In this document: positions 48,257 to 60,055 of the stretch, one piece after another
Numbering within the stretch: position 1 is the stretch's first letter
How the letters are laid out: every line of letters begins with the position of its first letter
Assembly (NCBI GenBank): GCA_029891345.1
Contig: CM057005.1
Coordinates: 63,453,260-63,517,259 of the forward strand
Source: Dryococelus australis
Lineage: Eukaryota; Arthropoda; Insecta; Phasmatodea; Phasmatidae
Direction: 5' to 3'
Length of the DNA: 64,000 nt
Translations under genes and position numbers: made by a program
Notes under the pieces: generated by a model
What the model saw: only the letters and a program-made list of their open reading frames with translations
Database searches by the model: none
What the model was told of the DNA's origin: nothing

Positions 48257-48837
48257 GGCAGTTTAAGGTTGACTGAGCACTTTTGAGATAAACCTTTGAA
48301 AAATGGCACTGCCCCTACGCCCAAGATCGTGCCGGACTATGCCGCTGGTTGGCGGGTTTACTCGGCTGTCCCCTCCCCCCCCCCCCATTTTTTTCATTCC
48401 AACGTTGCTCCATACTGACCTCGCTTCACCCTCATCCGCTCTCAAGACCTCGATGTTAAGATCCGCTCAATTATCTTCACTCAATTCACTCTCCCTACGT
48501 GCATACTGACTGGGCATGCACCCAGTTAAGTTGGTGACAACGTAGAGAAAGTAGTTCTACTTCTTAAAGTTGAGTTAAAAGTGTTACGTTTACGTTTGTG
48601 GTCTTTAAAATATTTCTTTCGTTTTCTGTAATTTTAATGCACGCATGTTTATGAAATAGCAAATCTGTAGAATACTCGCTTTTCTAATAATTTCGCAGTT
48701 TCATTTGACCGACGCACGAATAACGTGACAAATCCTATGGCAATGTTAATTTTACATGTGGCGGAAGATTACACAACGTGCATGCGAGTAGATCTTAAAC
48801 AAGGTTTTCAAAAGTGCTCAGTTTACCGTTAACATCC
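48257..48837 (-). mobile_element. TIR element family A copy split by a SINE
   Basis: The outer parts match family A in reverse (GAGCACTTTTGAGATAAACC..TGGCACTGCCCC at the left; CATGCGAGTAGATCTTAAAC..AAAAGTGCTCAG at the right). A family 1 SINE body lies at 48318-48488 within it. Confidence 0.75.
48318..48488 (+). mobile_element. tRNA-derived SINE, family 1, 5'-truncated
   Basis: AAGATCGTGCCGGACTATGC and CTCAAGACCTCGATGTTAAG match the family body and tail; the tRNA-like head is absent. A C run lies at 48374-48387. Confidence 0.78.
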
Positions 48838-49282
48838 TTTACCTAGCCGTAAACTACCCATGGCGATTCTTAACCTCACATAATTTGAAAGCATCTCACG
48901 GATAAACGTTGTAGTTAACAATGGAGTTCGAGCACGAATACGTAACTAAATGACGCCAGATTGCCTGCAGTGAATACTGCTGGACAAGTTCGACCTAATT
49001 CCCTAGCAATGTCACTTGTTCGGTTGCCCTTTTGGAGGCACACACTCAGAGATGTGTCACAGGGCTTCGTAGTAAGGCCTAACTGAACGAGAGGATCTGA
49101 GTGCACATCTCACAGCTGTTACGCAGGGAAACTGAAGCTCAGATACTAGCAGCTGTGAAGTCACATATGAAGATAATAGAAGGCTGGCAATAGCTCAGTC
49201 CATTAAACCTGCAGTAACCGCATTACTCTACTCGATTTTTCTTCTACTTATAAATTCACCCATACGGTGAAATATTTTATGT

Positions 49283-49316
49283 ATGTATGTATGTATGTAT
49301 GTATGTATGTATGTAT
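49283..49316. repeat. (ATGT)n microsatellite
   Basis: About eight uninterrupted ATGT units. Confidence 0.95.
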
Positions 49317-50222
49317 TTATTAAATAACGTTTTAAATGCAATTTCTTGTGTTTTTACTGAAAATATACCGTATTTGGGAAGACAGAACTGAATAACAGGA
49401 AATCAATACGCAGATTTTTAAAATGAAATATGTGGTGCCTGGTGCGTAACACTGTGTCTGGAGTAGATACGTTCTTGGAAACAAATGTGCAGTTTTATTT
49501 AGACATACTGTATTCCTTGGCGCATGTCTCATTGGTAAGCCTTGAAAAAAATATGTACCCTAAATAACCGCTATCAATGAATAAAAAAAGTAAATTTTAA
49601 CTTACACTTGTATTCATGCACTGCCTCATTCGTGTATACATCTCCACCATATACCATATTGAATTTTCATAGCAGTTGCAAACACTGGCGCTTATTTGTG
49701 AAATTAATTGGGGGGGGGGGTGCTTAATCTAGTGGAAATATTTTTTGAGGGTGTGGGACAAAATAATCCGGTTATTTTATAAACACACACATTAATACTG
49801 TTACACAACAATTCAAATCATCGTTTTTCGCTATGTTTGCAGTCTCCGAATTGGTACTTTTAATTCACGCGACATCAAAGTACTCATCTGTACACGTCTG
49901 AAGCGTATTTTATTTTCATACGACATTGATTTGACGCACGTGAAACTGTTTTCTAAAGAAGAAAAACACATAATTTTAACACATAGTGTAGATTGAGCAC
50001 TGAGTTGGTGGAAGCATTAAACGATAGTTAATTATCCTTTAGAATGTAAGAGAAATTCGAAACAATTGAAACATTACATACTTACTAGTAATACAGTACA
50101 TCACACGATTATTAAAAAACAGAAATAGAATATTAAATAAGAAAATTTATTAAATTTAATACACTTAAACAAGCAAATGAAATATGAATGCCTCACTCAG
50201 CTTTAAGTCTCTCGGAATTACT

Positions 50223-51999
50223 TCAGAACAAGGCAAACGTTGTTCTACGCACTGTATTGCTTTTGATGAACTCATTTACAAGTGGTCTTAAATCCAAGTT
50301 GTCCAGCAGCAGAGCCTGATGTGCGTTAAGTAGTGCTATGTTGTTTAGTCTCTTTTGCCCCATTGTAGACCGCAGGTATGTCTTCAGGTGGCAAAGAGCG
50401 CTGAATGACCTTTCAGCAACAGCTATTGTCATTGGAACAGTGCGGAGGAGTTTTATGCATTTGTTGACTTCAGGCAAGAGGTCTCAAACAGGATACGTCG
50501 TCTTCGGAGCAGCTATGGCTCTTCTACACGGATGGGTTTTTCCTCTAATGACTTGTGCCTGAACTGCTCATAGCCCCCACGTTTTTCTTCCAGGATGTAA
50601 ATAAGGTATGATAGTTTTGATTCTACCTTTGTAAAACCAATGTGTGGACACTCTATCTTGAAATTTACTTCTTCAACAGGACTCATGACATGGCAATAGA
50701 GGTTCGAAAAGAAAAATGTCCTGAAGTGCTTCATTGTTTCAAGGTATCCAGCTCACTTTGAGGCTGCACCAGAAGAATATTCTTCTGGATATGTTTAAAA
50801 AAATTCAGCAAGTCTTTCAAAGTTTATTAACACTTGTTGGATACTGGAGGCTCTAATTGTCCACCTAGTACGGTAGAGTGGACGAAGACCAATTTTTTCA
50901 CCTTCTCTGAAATTTTTGAAGAGTTGTACACTTTTCAGAGATTCCCTAACTGTGTTTATAAAGTCTTTAGCTAAATTCATAATGTCTCTCATACAGGGCA
51001 GGTGACGCAGGCAGTCTTGAACTGCTAAGTTCAAACTATGCGCAGCGTAATGCACATGAATTGCCTTAGGCTGCAAATCTGCAACAAACTTCTGCAGTCC
51101 TTTAAATTTTCCGTTCATAGCAGAGGCGCCGTCATAGCATTGTCCCCGCAAATTCTGTATGTTTAGGTACAAACGTGCTAGAATGTCCTTTTCGATACCA
51201 AAAAGTGTTTTTCCCTCTGTATTTGGAGTTTCATACAGTCCCACAAAGTCCTCACTTATAGTTAAATTTTCATCGACACTTCGAATGCAGAAGGTCACTT
51301 GTTCATGTATTGAGATGTCACAAGTCTCTTCAACCATAATGGCGAAGTGTTCCATCTTTTTCATTGCACATACTACTGAGCGCAAAACCGATTTTCCTAA
51401 GATATCAATAATCTCGTTTTGAATGTCGTGCGATAACCACTTATAACTTGAACGTCCCATCCATTATTTTAAGTCAGGCACGTCTTATTTTCGCGATTCT
51501 AGCAACTGAATGAAATTTGAATTTACGTCTTCATGGCCCCGGATAGATAATCCATGCCGACAAAGGAACCTCAAGGTTGTGAAAATAGCCATTAGAGCTG
51601 AGCGAGCATTCTCCCTCCATATCTTTGTTTACCTGATCGTTTAATTGTATTGCAACACTTTGTTTGGAGGAAGATGCTAACTTCATTAAACCTTCTTTTT
51701 TCCAGTTAGAAAAAGCCACAGAAATAAAAGTATCACCCTTCTTAGTATGAATATCAGAAAGCCATTCGCCTCTGCTTCCTTGCAAGGTTTACAAAATACC
51801 TTGTCGCTAGAATCATCCCATTCCACCCAGCTAAATTATGTCGTTTATGATTTCTGAAAAGTTCTACCTTACTCTTACAAGGTAACTTGTCGCAGCTCGC
51901 AACAGATGTCTGTGACTGTGACGATGCCGAAGCTGAATTCGCTGATAGAGCTGGTGAAGGAATATGAGAAGAGGCTTCCGCATCTGGCAATGATATCAC
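50223..51999 (-). pseudogene. hAT transposase (ZMYM/TTF-type), broken
   Basis: The minus strand reads, in order: a Ser-rich start and a piece with GWNGMILATRYFVNL (about 51999-51754); FISVAFSNWKKEGLMKL of the TTF-type zinc-finger region (about 51785-51531); and a 221-residue open core at 51460-50795 with MVEETCDIS, QCYDGASAMNGKFKGLQ and YAAHSLNLAVQDC. It ends with the dimerisation domain TVPMTIAVAERSFSALCHLK (50477-50223). The order matches domesticated and mobile hAT proteins of the ZMYM1/ZMYM6 type. The enzyme would cut and paste the element via the TIRs. Frame changes near 51.75, 51.5 and 50.75-50.5 kb and a poor zinc finger make it non-functional. Confidence 0.88.
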
Positions 52000-52288
52000 T
52001 TCTCGGTGAATTCAACTCGTGGCTTTTATCCACATTTATCCATTCCGAACTGTTTTGTTATCTATCACAACAATGGTAATGGGTAGCAGTATTATATGCT
52101 TATCTAACACCCATCATCACTATTAATAAACTTTGAAAAACAAATATATTAATATACTATTTAACTAAGTTTAAAGAATATATTTAAAACTCTTTTCACG
52201 TATGTTAACCACTACTAGCGCAGCGCTAATAACTCAGTACTGAATACTTGATGCAAGCAGCAAATTAATCACATCTTGCGAGCTGCGA

Positions 52289-52736
52289 TTTTGTAGCTCA
52301 TTGGAAGTTGGTGTATCAAAGTGTAACCACACAGCAGACACTACGTACGGCCGCGGCCGCAGTGGTCCCGATGCACTGGTGGGAGTCAAACAACGATACA
52401 GCAGACACTCCACTCGACTGCTTGTGCTCCATAACTATAGACACCAGTGGGTACGCGTTCGCGTGCTTGACACTGGCTTGGGCGAACACTCGACACCTTC
52501 GTTTATAAGATATTTTGTAGTTCATTGGAAGTTGGTGTATCAAAGTGTAACCACACAGCAGACACTACGTACGGCCGCGGCCGCAGTGGTCCCGATGCAC
52601 TGGTGGGGGTCAAACAACGATACAGCAGACACGCCACTCGACTGCTTGTGCTCCATAACTATAGACACCAGTGGGTACGCGTTCGCGTGCTTGACACTGG
52701 CTTGGGCGAACACTCGACACCTTCGTTTATAAGGTA
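52289..52736. repeat. 224-bp tandem duplication inside the hAT element
   Basis: Two units of 224 bases (52289-52512 and 52513-52736) differ at only a few bases. Each has TTGTAG(C/T)TCATTGGAAG, CGTACGGCCGCGGCCGCAGT and GGGCGAACACTCGACACC. They lie just upstream of the minus-strand transposase, where its promoter would be. Confidence 0.95.
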
Positions 52737-52918
52737 TGTTGATTAATTTGACTAATTAGTACTTTTAATAATGATTTATATGAATTGAAGCTATTGGTTG
52801 GGCTCTGCTCATAGCCGAAAATATTGGAGATGTTGTGCCCCAAAAACGAAAACAGGGGGGGGGGGGGGGGGGGTTCGCCCCCTCCTAGCCCCCTGGAGTC
52901 GGCGCCAGTGTTTGCAAA

Positions 52919-55022
52919 TAATAAACCTGAATTAGTAATCACATCGGTCTCGCACAATACGAGCACTAGATATTAATGACAAGTTAATTAAAAGAAACTG
53001 GTTTAAAAAGTCTTAAAAATCAAAAACTAAAAATTATTTGTTACCGCCAATTAAAAAATAATAAGTATTTTAGAGTTACGAGAGTTTTTTAATTTAAAAA
53101 ATGATGATTATTTGCTTTAAACCAAAAAAAAAAAAATATTTAGTTTGTTCTTGGTATTTGTTAGAAGTTTTCTGGGATATATAATTCGGAAAAGTGGGAG
53201 CAGGAGATAATAACCAGTAGTATTTTAATATTTTATTAATTTCGTTTCGGTACAATTTCCAACAATTTTAAATCACTACTGCTGGGTACTATACTAGGCA
53301 AGTTTATAATACTGGACAACGTTGAAATATTAAAGTAAGATATTTTTAAAAGGTTCATAAATAATTCTGCAGAATATTTTATATATTTTATTATTTTGAT
53401 TACCATTTTACTGCGTTTATCCGAATACCTGGGGCAGATTACAGTTAAAACTTCTACATAGCCGCTCCATTAAATAGTTAAACGCCAACTTACCAGTTTT
53501 TAAATAGGCGCAGGGATTTCTACTCTACAGTAAGCCACCTACGCATTCGTGATATCGTGAACTTTCACAATATTAGCTCGATAAAAATATATACATTTAT
53601 TAATTAGTTTTTACAATACTTGTGTATTTATGAGTACGTTATGTGTCTTGGCGTGTTTGTACTCGAGATCCCTTTAGCTTCGCTCTTGCTGAACTTGTGT
53701 TTACAAAAAATATATATTGGAATGAAATAAAGAACGTGGAGCTTTGACTTCCGAATCCCCCAAGAGCGATTAGAAAAGTTTTTCCTACAGAGTGGCTTGG
53801 TTTTACTATTGTGGAATATTTTACATCTTCATACTTATTTACAATCTAACTCACATCGCAGTTAATATTTTTTAACGCACCACGTACCACGTTATATACG
53901 CCAATATTTTCCTTGACATTTTATCACTTCAATAGATTGTCATAGCATATACCATTTTATATTAAAGCTATTAAAAGTAATGATGAATTTTCTTGCACCT
54001 CGTATTTTAAACAGCGGCTGAAATTCTGAGAATGAGTGAATCATTGTTCTCGAAAATATTAACAAAAATTCAGCATTCATCTTATATTATCCATTTTACA
54101 ATCGGTTTGCAGTGTGAAGCTTTATACATACAGAATTTGCACTTCAATTAATAAGTAAATTTATATGGCACAGGGATCATGAAGATATTTGATCCGCGTT
54201 ATGCACGCGAAGCATTCCTGTCTTCTGAAAATGCGTGATATGACCCTTTGATGCCTGTTTTGAACTTCAGACACTGTGTTATTATTTTTTGGTTTGCACC
54301 ATAGTAATAGATAAATATAATGAGCTGTGTCCGTCGTCGTCCGAAGGGCGTTTTAAGCTTTCACCGAGTGAATGTCTTATTATTGAGTAACAACGAAATC
54401 CGCAAGCCAAAGAAATAGTTGATGCAGCTAACTTGGATCTAAGAACCACAAACCAAGTACATAAATCAACACAGATTACTTGATATACAAGCTGGCGCAG
54501 AAAAGTTATCCTGCGATGCCTCGACCGAGTGTGACTTTAGCAAAGTCATTATTAATTCATAACATTACCAACGCTTGGGAGGAACTTAACTGTTTAATGT
54601 GGGGGGAGGGGGGGGGGGGAACATCAGACTTTCATTGGAACATACAGTTCATCACTCAGATTTGGAGTCAAATGTTTTAGCTGATTAGACGTTTTGAGGA
54701 ACTGGGACAATTTGCAGTTCATCAACTACACACTATAATATTTATATGCTTAACGAATTTTCACGTGAAGTTGGAAGTGTGGTAAAATAAGACTTTGCGT
54801 GAGCAGCGCCTTTATCGTTATAACCAGCTAAATACCTCGTAAGGCAAAGAGCGTAGCGCAGAACTGACTAAATATATTTATCTTAGTTTAGCATATGGGA
54901 AGTGTCTACTTGCTGTTACAGAAGCGCAATTACATAGTACATTTTTATCAAAATAAAAAACAGCAATAAATTGTACGATAACTTTAGAAGCAACGAAGAG
55001 CTTGTGACTAAAACCACAGCTT

Positions 55023-55067
<45 letters not shown>

Positions 55068-55369
55068 CGCTTCGTCTACCCAAATTACCAATGTACGATT
55101 TTTTTTTTGTGGTATTTAGGGGTACAGAAGTCACCACGTTGATAATATAATGTAATACTTTTTTTGGTTGACCAGATATTAAATATTTTTAATTAAGGCG
55201 GAGAGGGGCCCAGTTGACGAGCTACTGTTTTGTGTCCTACCATTACGTGCATAAATTTATGTCGGCAAGGATATCATCGATGACTAATACTCATGCATAT
55301 ATCGAGGGACCCAGGAGTCATAACTATTTAATTGCCCCCACTAATAAGTTTAAAACTTAAATACATTTA
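52919..55369. other. Unassigned AT-rich stretch
   Basis: It contains a G run at 54600-54619 and an A run of about 40 at 55023-55062, which could be a retroposon tail, but no body was recognised beside it. Confidence 0.45.
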
Positions 55370-55603
55370 TAGGCTGTTTACGATAAAGTGAGCACTTTTG
55401 AGGCCCTAGTTACTTTTTCTTTTCAGTCATTTTTTATCATTTAACTACCTTTTCAAATAAATATTGCCAAGCAAGTAATAAACACAGTATGTATATTCCA
55501 TCGCACTTGAAAGTCAACGCCTAAGGATAAAAGAAAATGTGTTTATTGACTGTTATTCCAAACGAGAGGGCTTTCATAAGTGCTCACTTTACCGTGAATA
55601 GCT
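55370..55603. mobile_element. TIR element family B, second complete copy
   Basis: GGCTGTTTACGATAAAGTGA and AGTGCTCACTTTACCGTGAA with TAGC close the element. It is flanked by TTATA on both sides. The interior matches 21863-22100 (CAATAAACACAGT / TAATAAACACAGT). Confidence 0.8.
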
Positions 55604-56019
55604 TATATTTAGTTATACTTGTTTAAACATTGCTATTATATCACGACATTAATACGTATAATTTATTTTCTTCACTCACAACGTATGCACTTACTACAAT
55701 GTTTACGATAGAATATTTGCATTTACGGCGGAGTTTTTTCCTTCGAAACGCCGATTTCGAAGATGGAAGGGGTGAAACACTATAATTGTGTGAAATCGGA
55801 GTAGCAAAGGGTGAAATCGATGAGTGATAACCAAAGGTTGGAGTGGAGGATTGATAACCTAGTTAATATTTCTTGGGTAATTGTTTCTTCATGCAGTTGA
55901 GTTAGTCCCACTTCCCTGGACGTCTGGAAAGTCAGGCAAATTGCGTCTGTACTACGTCAAGCGGTTGTACTCGTTTGTCCTAATTTTCGTCTCGTATTTC
56001 CGCAGCGGTTTAGACGGTC

Positions 56020-56180
56020 CACACGAGTCGGTTTGGTTTTGACGCGAATACGTATTCAGAATAAGACCGGCGCATCGGAGGCCAGGGCGTGAAATGCGAC
56101 ATACTGCCCTCGCACCAGATCTCAAACCCTGGCAGGTACGAGACTTTAGCGCGATAAGCTGGCCACGACTGTACTATACT
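56020..56180 (-). mobile_element. Possible tRNA-derived SINE
   Basis: On the minus strand GTGGCCAGCTTATCGCGCTA is followed by CCAGGGTTTGAGATC at B-box spacing. The match to the box consensus is loose and no second copy is present. Confidence 0.35.
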
Positions 56181-57470
56181 AAACCAAAACATGTACTCAC
56201 CTCAAGGAAGCTATCGGAATACATCCTTGACCTTGGATAAAATGCAAACCGTAATTTACCACCGCGCCTCAACTTACGACGTTGATGTGTACTTCCGTAT
56301 ATTTAATAGCATAAAATAAATGTTCAAATATTTCCCCCTCAATACACCCCCCCCCCCTTTTTTAATATAAAGGAAGGAATATAAACAATACGAAAAAACG
56401 TCGCAGTACATTTCGTAACTACAAAACATTTATTTACAAATAAAAAATACATAACACATAATCACGGAATGAAAAACAATTCCACATGACCAAGAATATG
56501 CATTTGCCAGTGGTACCAAACTAATTTCCGATACAGCCAAATCTGATCAAGTTCCATCTTCATCTTCTTACGTGAATACATAGACGCATTACCAAAAACA
56601 CTAATTATTGCAGTATTGTCTGCCTTGCCCTCATGAACTGGAAAAGTCTTCCAGCATATTATCCTGCTTGAATCAATCTCACTAATATCCTTTGGTGCAG
56701 GCTCCTTCTCGACATGAGAGCGTGTGAACCCGAACTCTCTTGTTCGATGTCCGAACTGCACTCTTCAGATTGTCGTGGCTGTCACTTAAGGCGACACTAC
56801 AGATTAGAGGTTGATAAGAAAGAATTCGAAATAAAAGAAGTACTAAAGGTACTACTTCCCTTTAATGATAGTTAAAACAGTTAAAATTGAATAGGAGTAG
56901 GCTGGGGAAGGACAGACGAGGCAATTGCTCTCTTTCACTCGCTAACTCACTCCCTGAAGATGACCGGAGGTCGGTACCCTCGCGGCTTGCGCCCGCCTCG
57001 CGTCGCCGACGCATCAGTTGCTTCATTTTTAATTATTTTTTACAGAAGTATTGGTGAAACTGCGTGTAAAAACCGCCATCGAACATCGTTTAAAAATGGC
57101 CGTTGAACGACGTGTATCAAGTGAAGTATCATAACAACGAATAAACGAATAAAACAAATACAAAAAACTTTCTAAAATGCGTTTCGTCTTTCAAAACACC
57201 ATTTTACGAGGTAATATGAACACACACTTTCATTCCGTTCTCACGTCTTTCATTTCGTCTCTACGTCTTTCATTTCGTTTGCATGTAATCGTCACAGCAC
57301 ACTGTTTGAAGGATTAAACTGCATTTAATGCAGCGAAGAGAGTGCACTCATAGGTACTACTAGTTTTAACAATCCTAACGGTACCAATCAAACCAAAAAC
57401 GAAAAGTATGTGCAAAGAATTTCAAACTATACGATTTCGAAGCGATACAATAAGACATACCAACATCAAC
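56181..57470. other. Unassigned stretch
   Basis: A 99-residue minus-strand frame at 56462-56761 matches no family I know. A short CpG-rich patch lies at 56985-57012. Confidence 0.4.
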
Positions 57471-57477
57471 TTGGCGT

Positions 57478-57540
57478 GGTAGCTCGAGGTGAAGGGTGCA
57501 CGAGTTCAATCCCGGCCGCCTGCAATTTTTTTTTTACCTT
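57478..57540 (+). other. tRNA-like head (A and B boxes)
   Basis: GGCGTGGTAGCTCGAGG and CGAGTTCAATCCCGG have pol III box spacing, followed by a T run. This is probably the head of a SINE rather than a tRNA gene, since acceptor-stem pairing is not evident. Confidence 0.4.
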
Positions 57541-57669
57541 TTTAAATTACGGTAAATTGCACAATATAAATAGAAAACTATCGTAAATATGTTTATTTAA
57601 AATAATTATTTGCCCCAACATTCCATAAAAACAATATTTAATTCGCCACTGCAGTCAGCCGTTATTTAT

Positions 57670-57820
57670 TCAATCAGTGAAATGGTTTCACGTCATTAAT
57701 TCAATCAGTGAAACTTTTCCACTGAAACAATCAGTGGTTTTCCACTGATTCTAAGTGGAGCAATTTTCACTGATTATATTAGTTGAATTTCACTGCGAAT
57801 CAGTAATCTCCCACTGATTC
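57670..57820. repeat. Cluster of AATCAGTG motifs in both orientations
   Basis: AATCAGT occurs at about 57672, 57703, 57729 and 57798, and its complement ACTGATT at about 57744, 57769 and 57812. The pair at 57729-57750 forms a perfect 9-base stem with a 4-base loop. Confidence 0.8.
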
Positions 57821-58600
57821 GAATTTAGAGTATACATATTTGTTGTTTTGTAAGGTCATTCCATTTTAATTAAGTTTCGTTGATATTTTGTGCCACTTGT
57901 TTTGTGTTGTTTGTAGTCTTTCTTTGTATGTTATTTGTGCCAAGGACTCGCTGCATTTCTTTGTTGAATACGAACTATCTAATCATGGTCGTTTGGTAAA
58001 AAAAAAAAAAAAATTAAAAAAAAAAAAAAAGAAAGGAATACAACTATAGGTTTGAGAACATACTCAGTGCTTCATTGCAAGTCAAGCTCACTTTTTAGTA
58101 CTAGTATTTGCTTATTGAATTACTAACATGATTATTTTCACTCTAAGTTTATATACATTAATATAAACAAAACTAACATCCGAGCAACATATGCTTGATG
58201 CTATGCATAACTTATATACATCACAGCTTGCAACACACTACACAAAAAGCACCTAAATAATATGCCTTTCCATTAACTATCTCACTCTATATTCCACTCC
58301 CATACAGCATTCATCATCTCTCTACAACATTCTATCACAGCTCATCGACAACAAAGAACCACATATACACACCCACACAGGTCTCCAGCAGCCAAACGTC
58401 ATTTCTGGTAGGAGAACAACAGTCTCGCGGAAAAGATGCAAGTGAGTGCTTTATCTACGAAGGTTACACGACCACAAACTGCATAACATATATATGTAAT
58501 TAAAGCATACTGTTATAAAAATATTTTTTCGAAAATTCATACACTTTAGAAATTACACATTCAACACAAACATGTATGACGTTACTACTCTACATATCAA

Positions 58601-58860
58601 TCTTCATTCCTCATTCCTTATTCCTCAAAAATTGTCCCAAATTCCAAAAAAAATTCATTCATTATTCCTCAAAAATTGTTCTTTAGTTTGAAAATTCATT
58701 CCTTATTCCTCAAAAATTGTCCCAAATTCCAAAAAAATTCATTCGTTATTCCTCAAAAATTGTTCCTTAGTTTAAAAATTCGTTCCTTATTCCTCAAAAA
58801 TCGTTCCTTAGTTAAAAAATTAATTCCTTATTCTTCAATAATCGTTCCTTATTCTCCAAA
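58601..58860. repeat. 41-43-bp tandem repeat, about six units
   Basis: The unit is TCATTCCTTATTCCTCAAAA plus ATTGTTCCTTAGTTTAAAAA, with a variant half CCCAAATTCCAAAAAAA that alternates in the first four units. Confidence 0.85.
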
Positions 58861-59980
58861 GAACACGTCTAACAAGCTATCGCAATACAACAAAACACAC
58901 ATAGATATATTCCAACACACAGAATAACACAAACTCACACACAAAGAACAGAAAATGTTCCAATTGTCAAACCCACAACACCCAATACTTGCTCCTACTG
59001 ATTAAACCTGTTTTAAATACTTAGAACATCACCTACTGTATTAAAAAATTTAATTCAAATATCAAATATATTTCGCTACATAAATTTATCTCGTGGCATG
59101 TTAACTGGTAGTACAGTAGAAGGTTACTTTTGAGCATGAGTAAATAAAAGCTTTAAATTGAAAATTCAATTTTGTAATAGCGCAGTAAAACAAATCTACA
59201 TGCACAAAAATTAGTATAGGCCTACCTAATAATGTTTTCAATTATATTTTGTTATGACTTGAAAAATTAAATGTTTCACTACTGGGCGCAGCTGTTCATT
59301 TTATTGCCTCATATGATCACGTGTTTCATTTGGGCCTTAATTCATCTCCTATTGCTATAACTGGTTTACAACATTTTGAATGATTGTTCATGATTACATT
59401 AGAAATAATAGCCTTGCTAAAATTTTTGCTTGGAACTTTATTTACTATCTATTGTATTCAACAACTGGATTCAATTAATTAAATTTCTTGTACTTCAAAT
59501 GCATATAGGATACACGCAACACATGCATATTTGTGTTGCAAAAATTAATGTAAAATACAAAACGAAACTGTTTCTAACAGCAGTGGCCTACGTATTTTAT
59601 AGCCAAAGAGGGATTTACAAAGTAAAGATTTTTTAACCGTGTTACAAAAGAGTAACGACGAGATAATGCCAGTGGTCGCACATTCTTGACACACGTGCAA
59701 ATGTACATAAAGTAATTTTACGTTTACTGGTTGTGAACAATATTACGGCATTGCAATCTACTGAACACATTACAGCGTGGTGAAATGAGCTGTCATAATG
59801 TTTATAACTTAAGCGAACACAGTGCTGTGTTACATTAAACATGTACGTACATACGTACAACGAACGCCCCAAGCACACTAGAAGTTGTCGTTTGGTTTGC
59901 GGCACGGTTGTGACACCGCCATCAAAGTCGGGAACTAACTCTACGACGTGAACGCCCCGGCGGTCTATTCGGGCTTATAA
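58861..59980. other. Unassigned AT-rich stretch
   Basis: No gene or repeat recognised. Confidence 0.45.
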
Positions 59981-59987
59981 CTTGTAG

Positions 59988-60055
59988 GCACGATACTTCG
60001 ATATTGCTGCACGATACTTCGATATTTCTGCACGATACTTCGATATTGCTGCACG
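59988..60055. repeat. 21-bp tandem repeat, three units
   Basis: GCACGATACTTCGATATTGC is repeated three times with one difference (TTGCT/TTTCT). The minus-strand peptide repeats as QQYRSIV. Confidence 0.9.

Larger units (their letters stand above)
49683..52910 (-). mobile_element. hAT transposon, both ends present
   Basis: CACTGGCGC at 49683 and GGCGCCAGTG ending at 52910 form short TIRs. They are flanked by GTTGCAAA (49675-49682) and TTTGCAAA (52911-52918), an 8-base target duplication with one mismatch, the hAT hallmark. The 3.2-kb interior carries a minus-strand transposase and a 224-bp tandem duplication. G runs sit near both ends (49711-49720 and 52856-52873). The single mismatch and readable protein suggest a fairly recent insertion that later decayed. 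Confidence 0.85.

Noticed and set aside
56010-56192. Plus-strand stretch with acceptor TTTCCGCAG and donor CAG|GTACGAG
   Set aside because: No frame gives a recognisable peptide; the minus-strand SINE-like reading explains it better.
57478-57540. Possible tRNA gene
   Set aside because: A and B boxes present, but arms do not pair into a convincing cloverleaf.
58397-58441. Exon-like stretch on the plus strand ending AAAAGATGCAA|GTGAGT
   Set aside because: Good donor and acceptor consensus but no partner exon or protein similarity.
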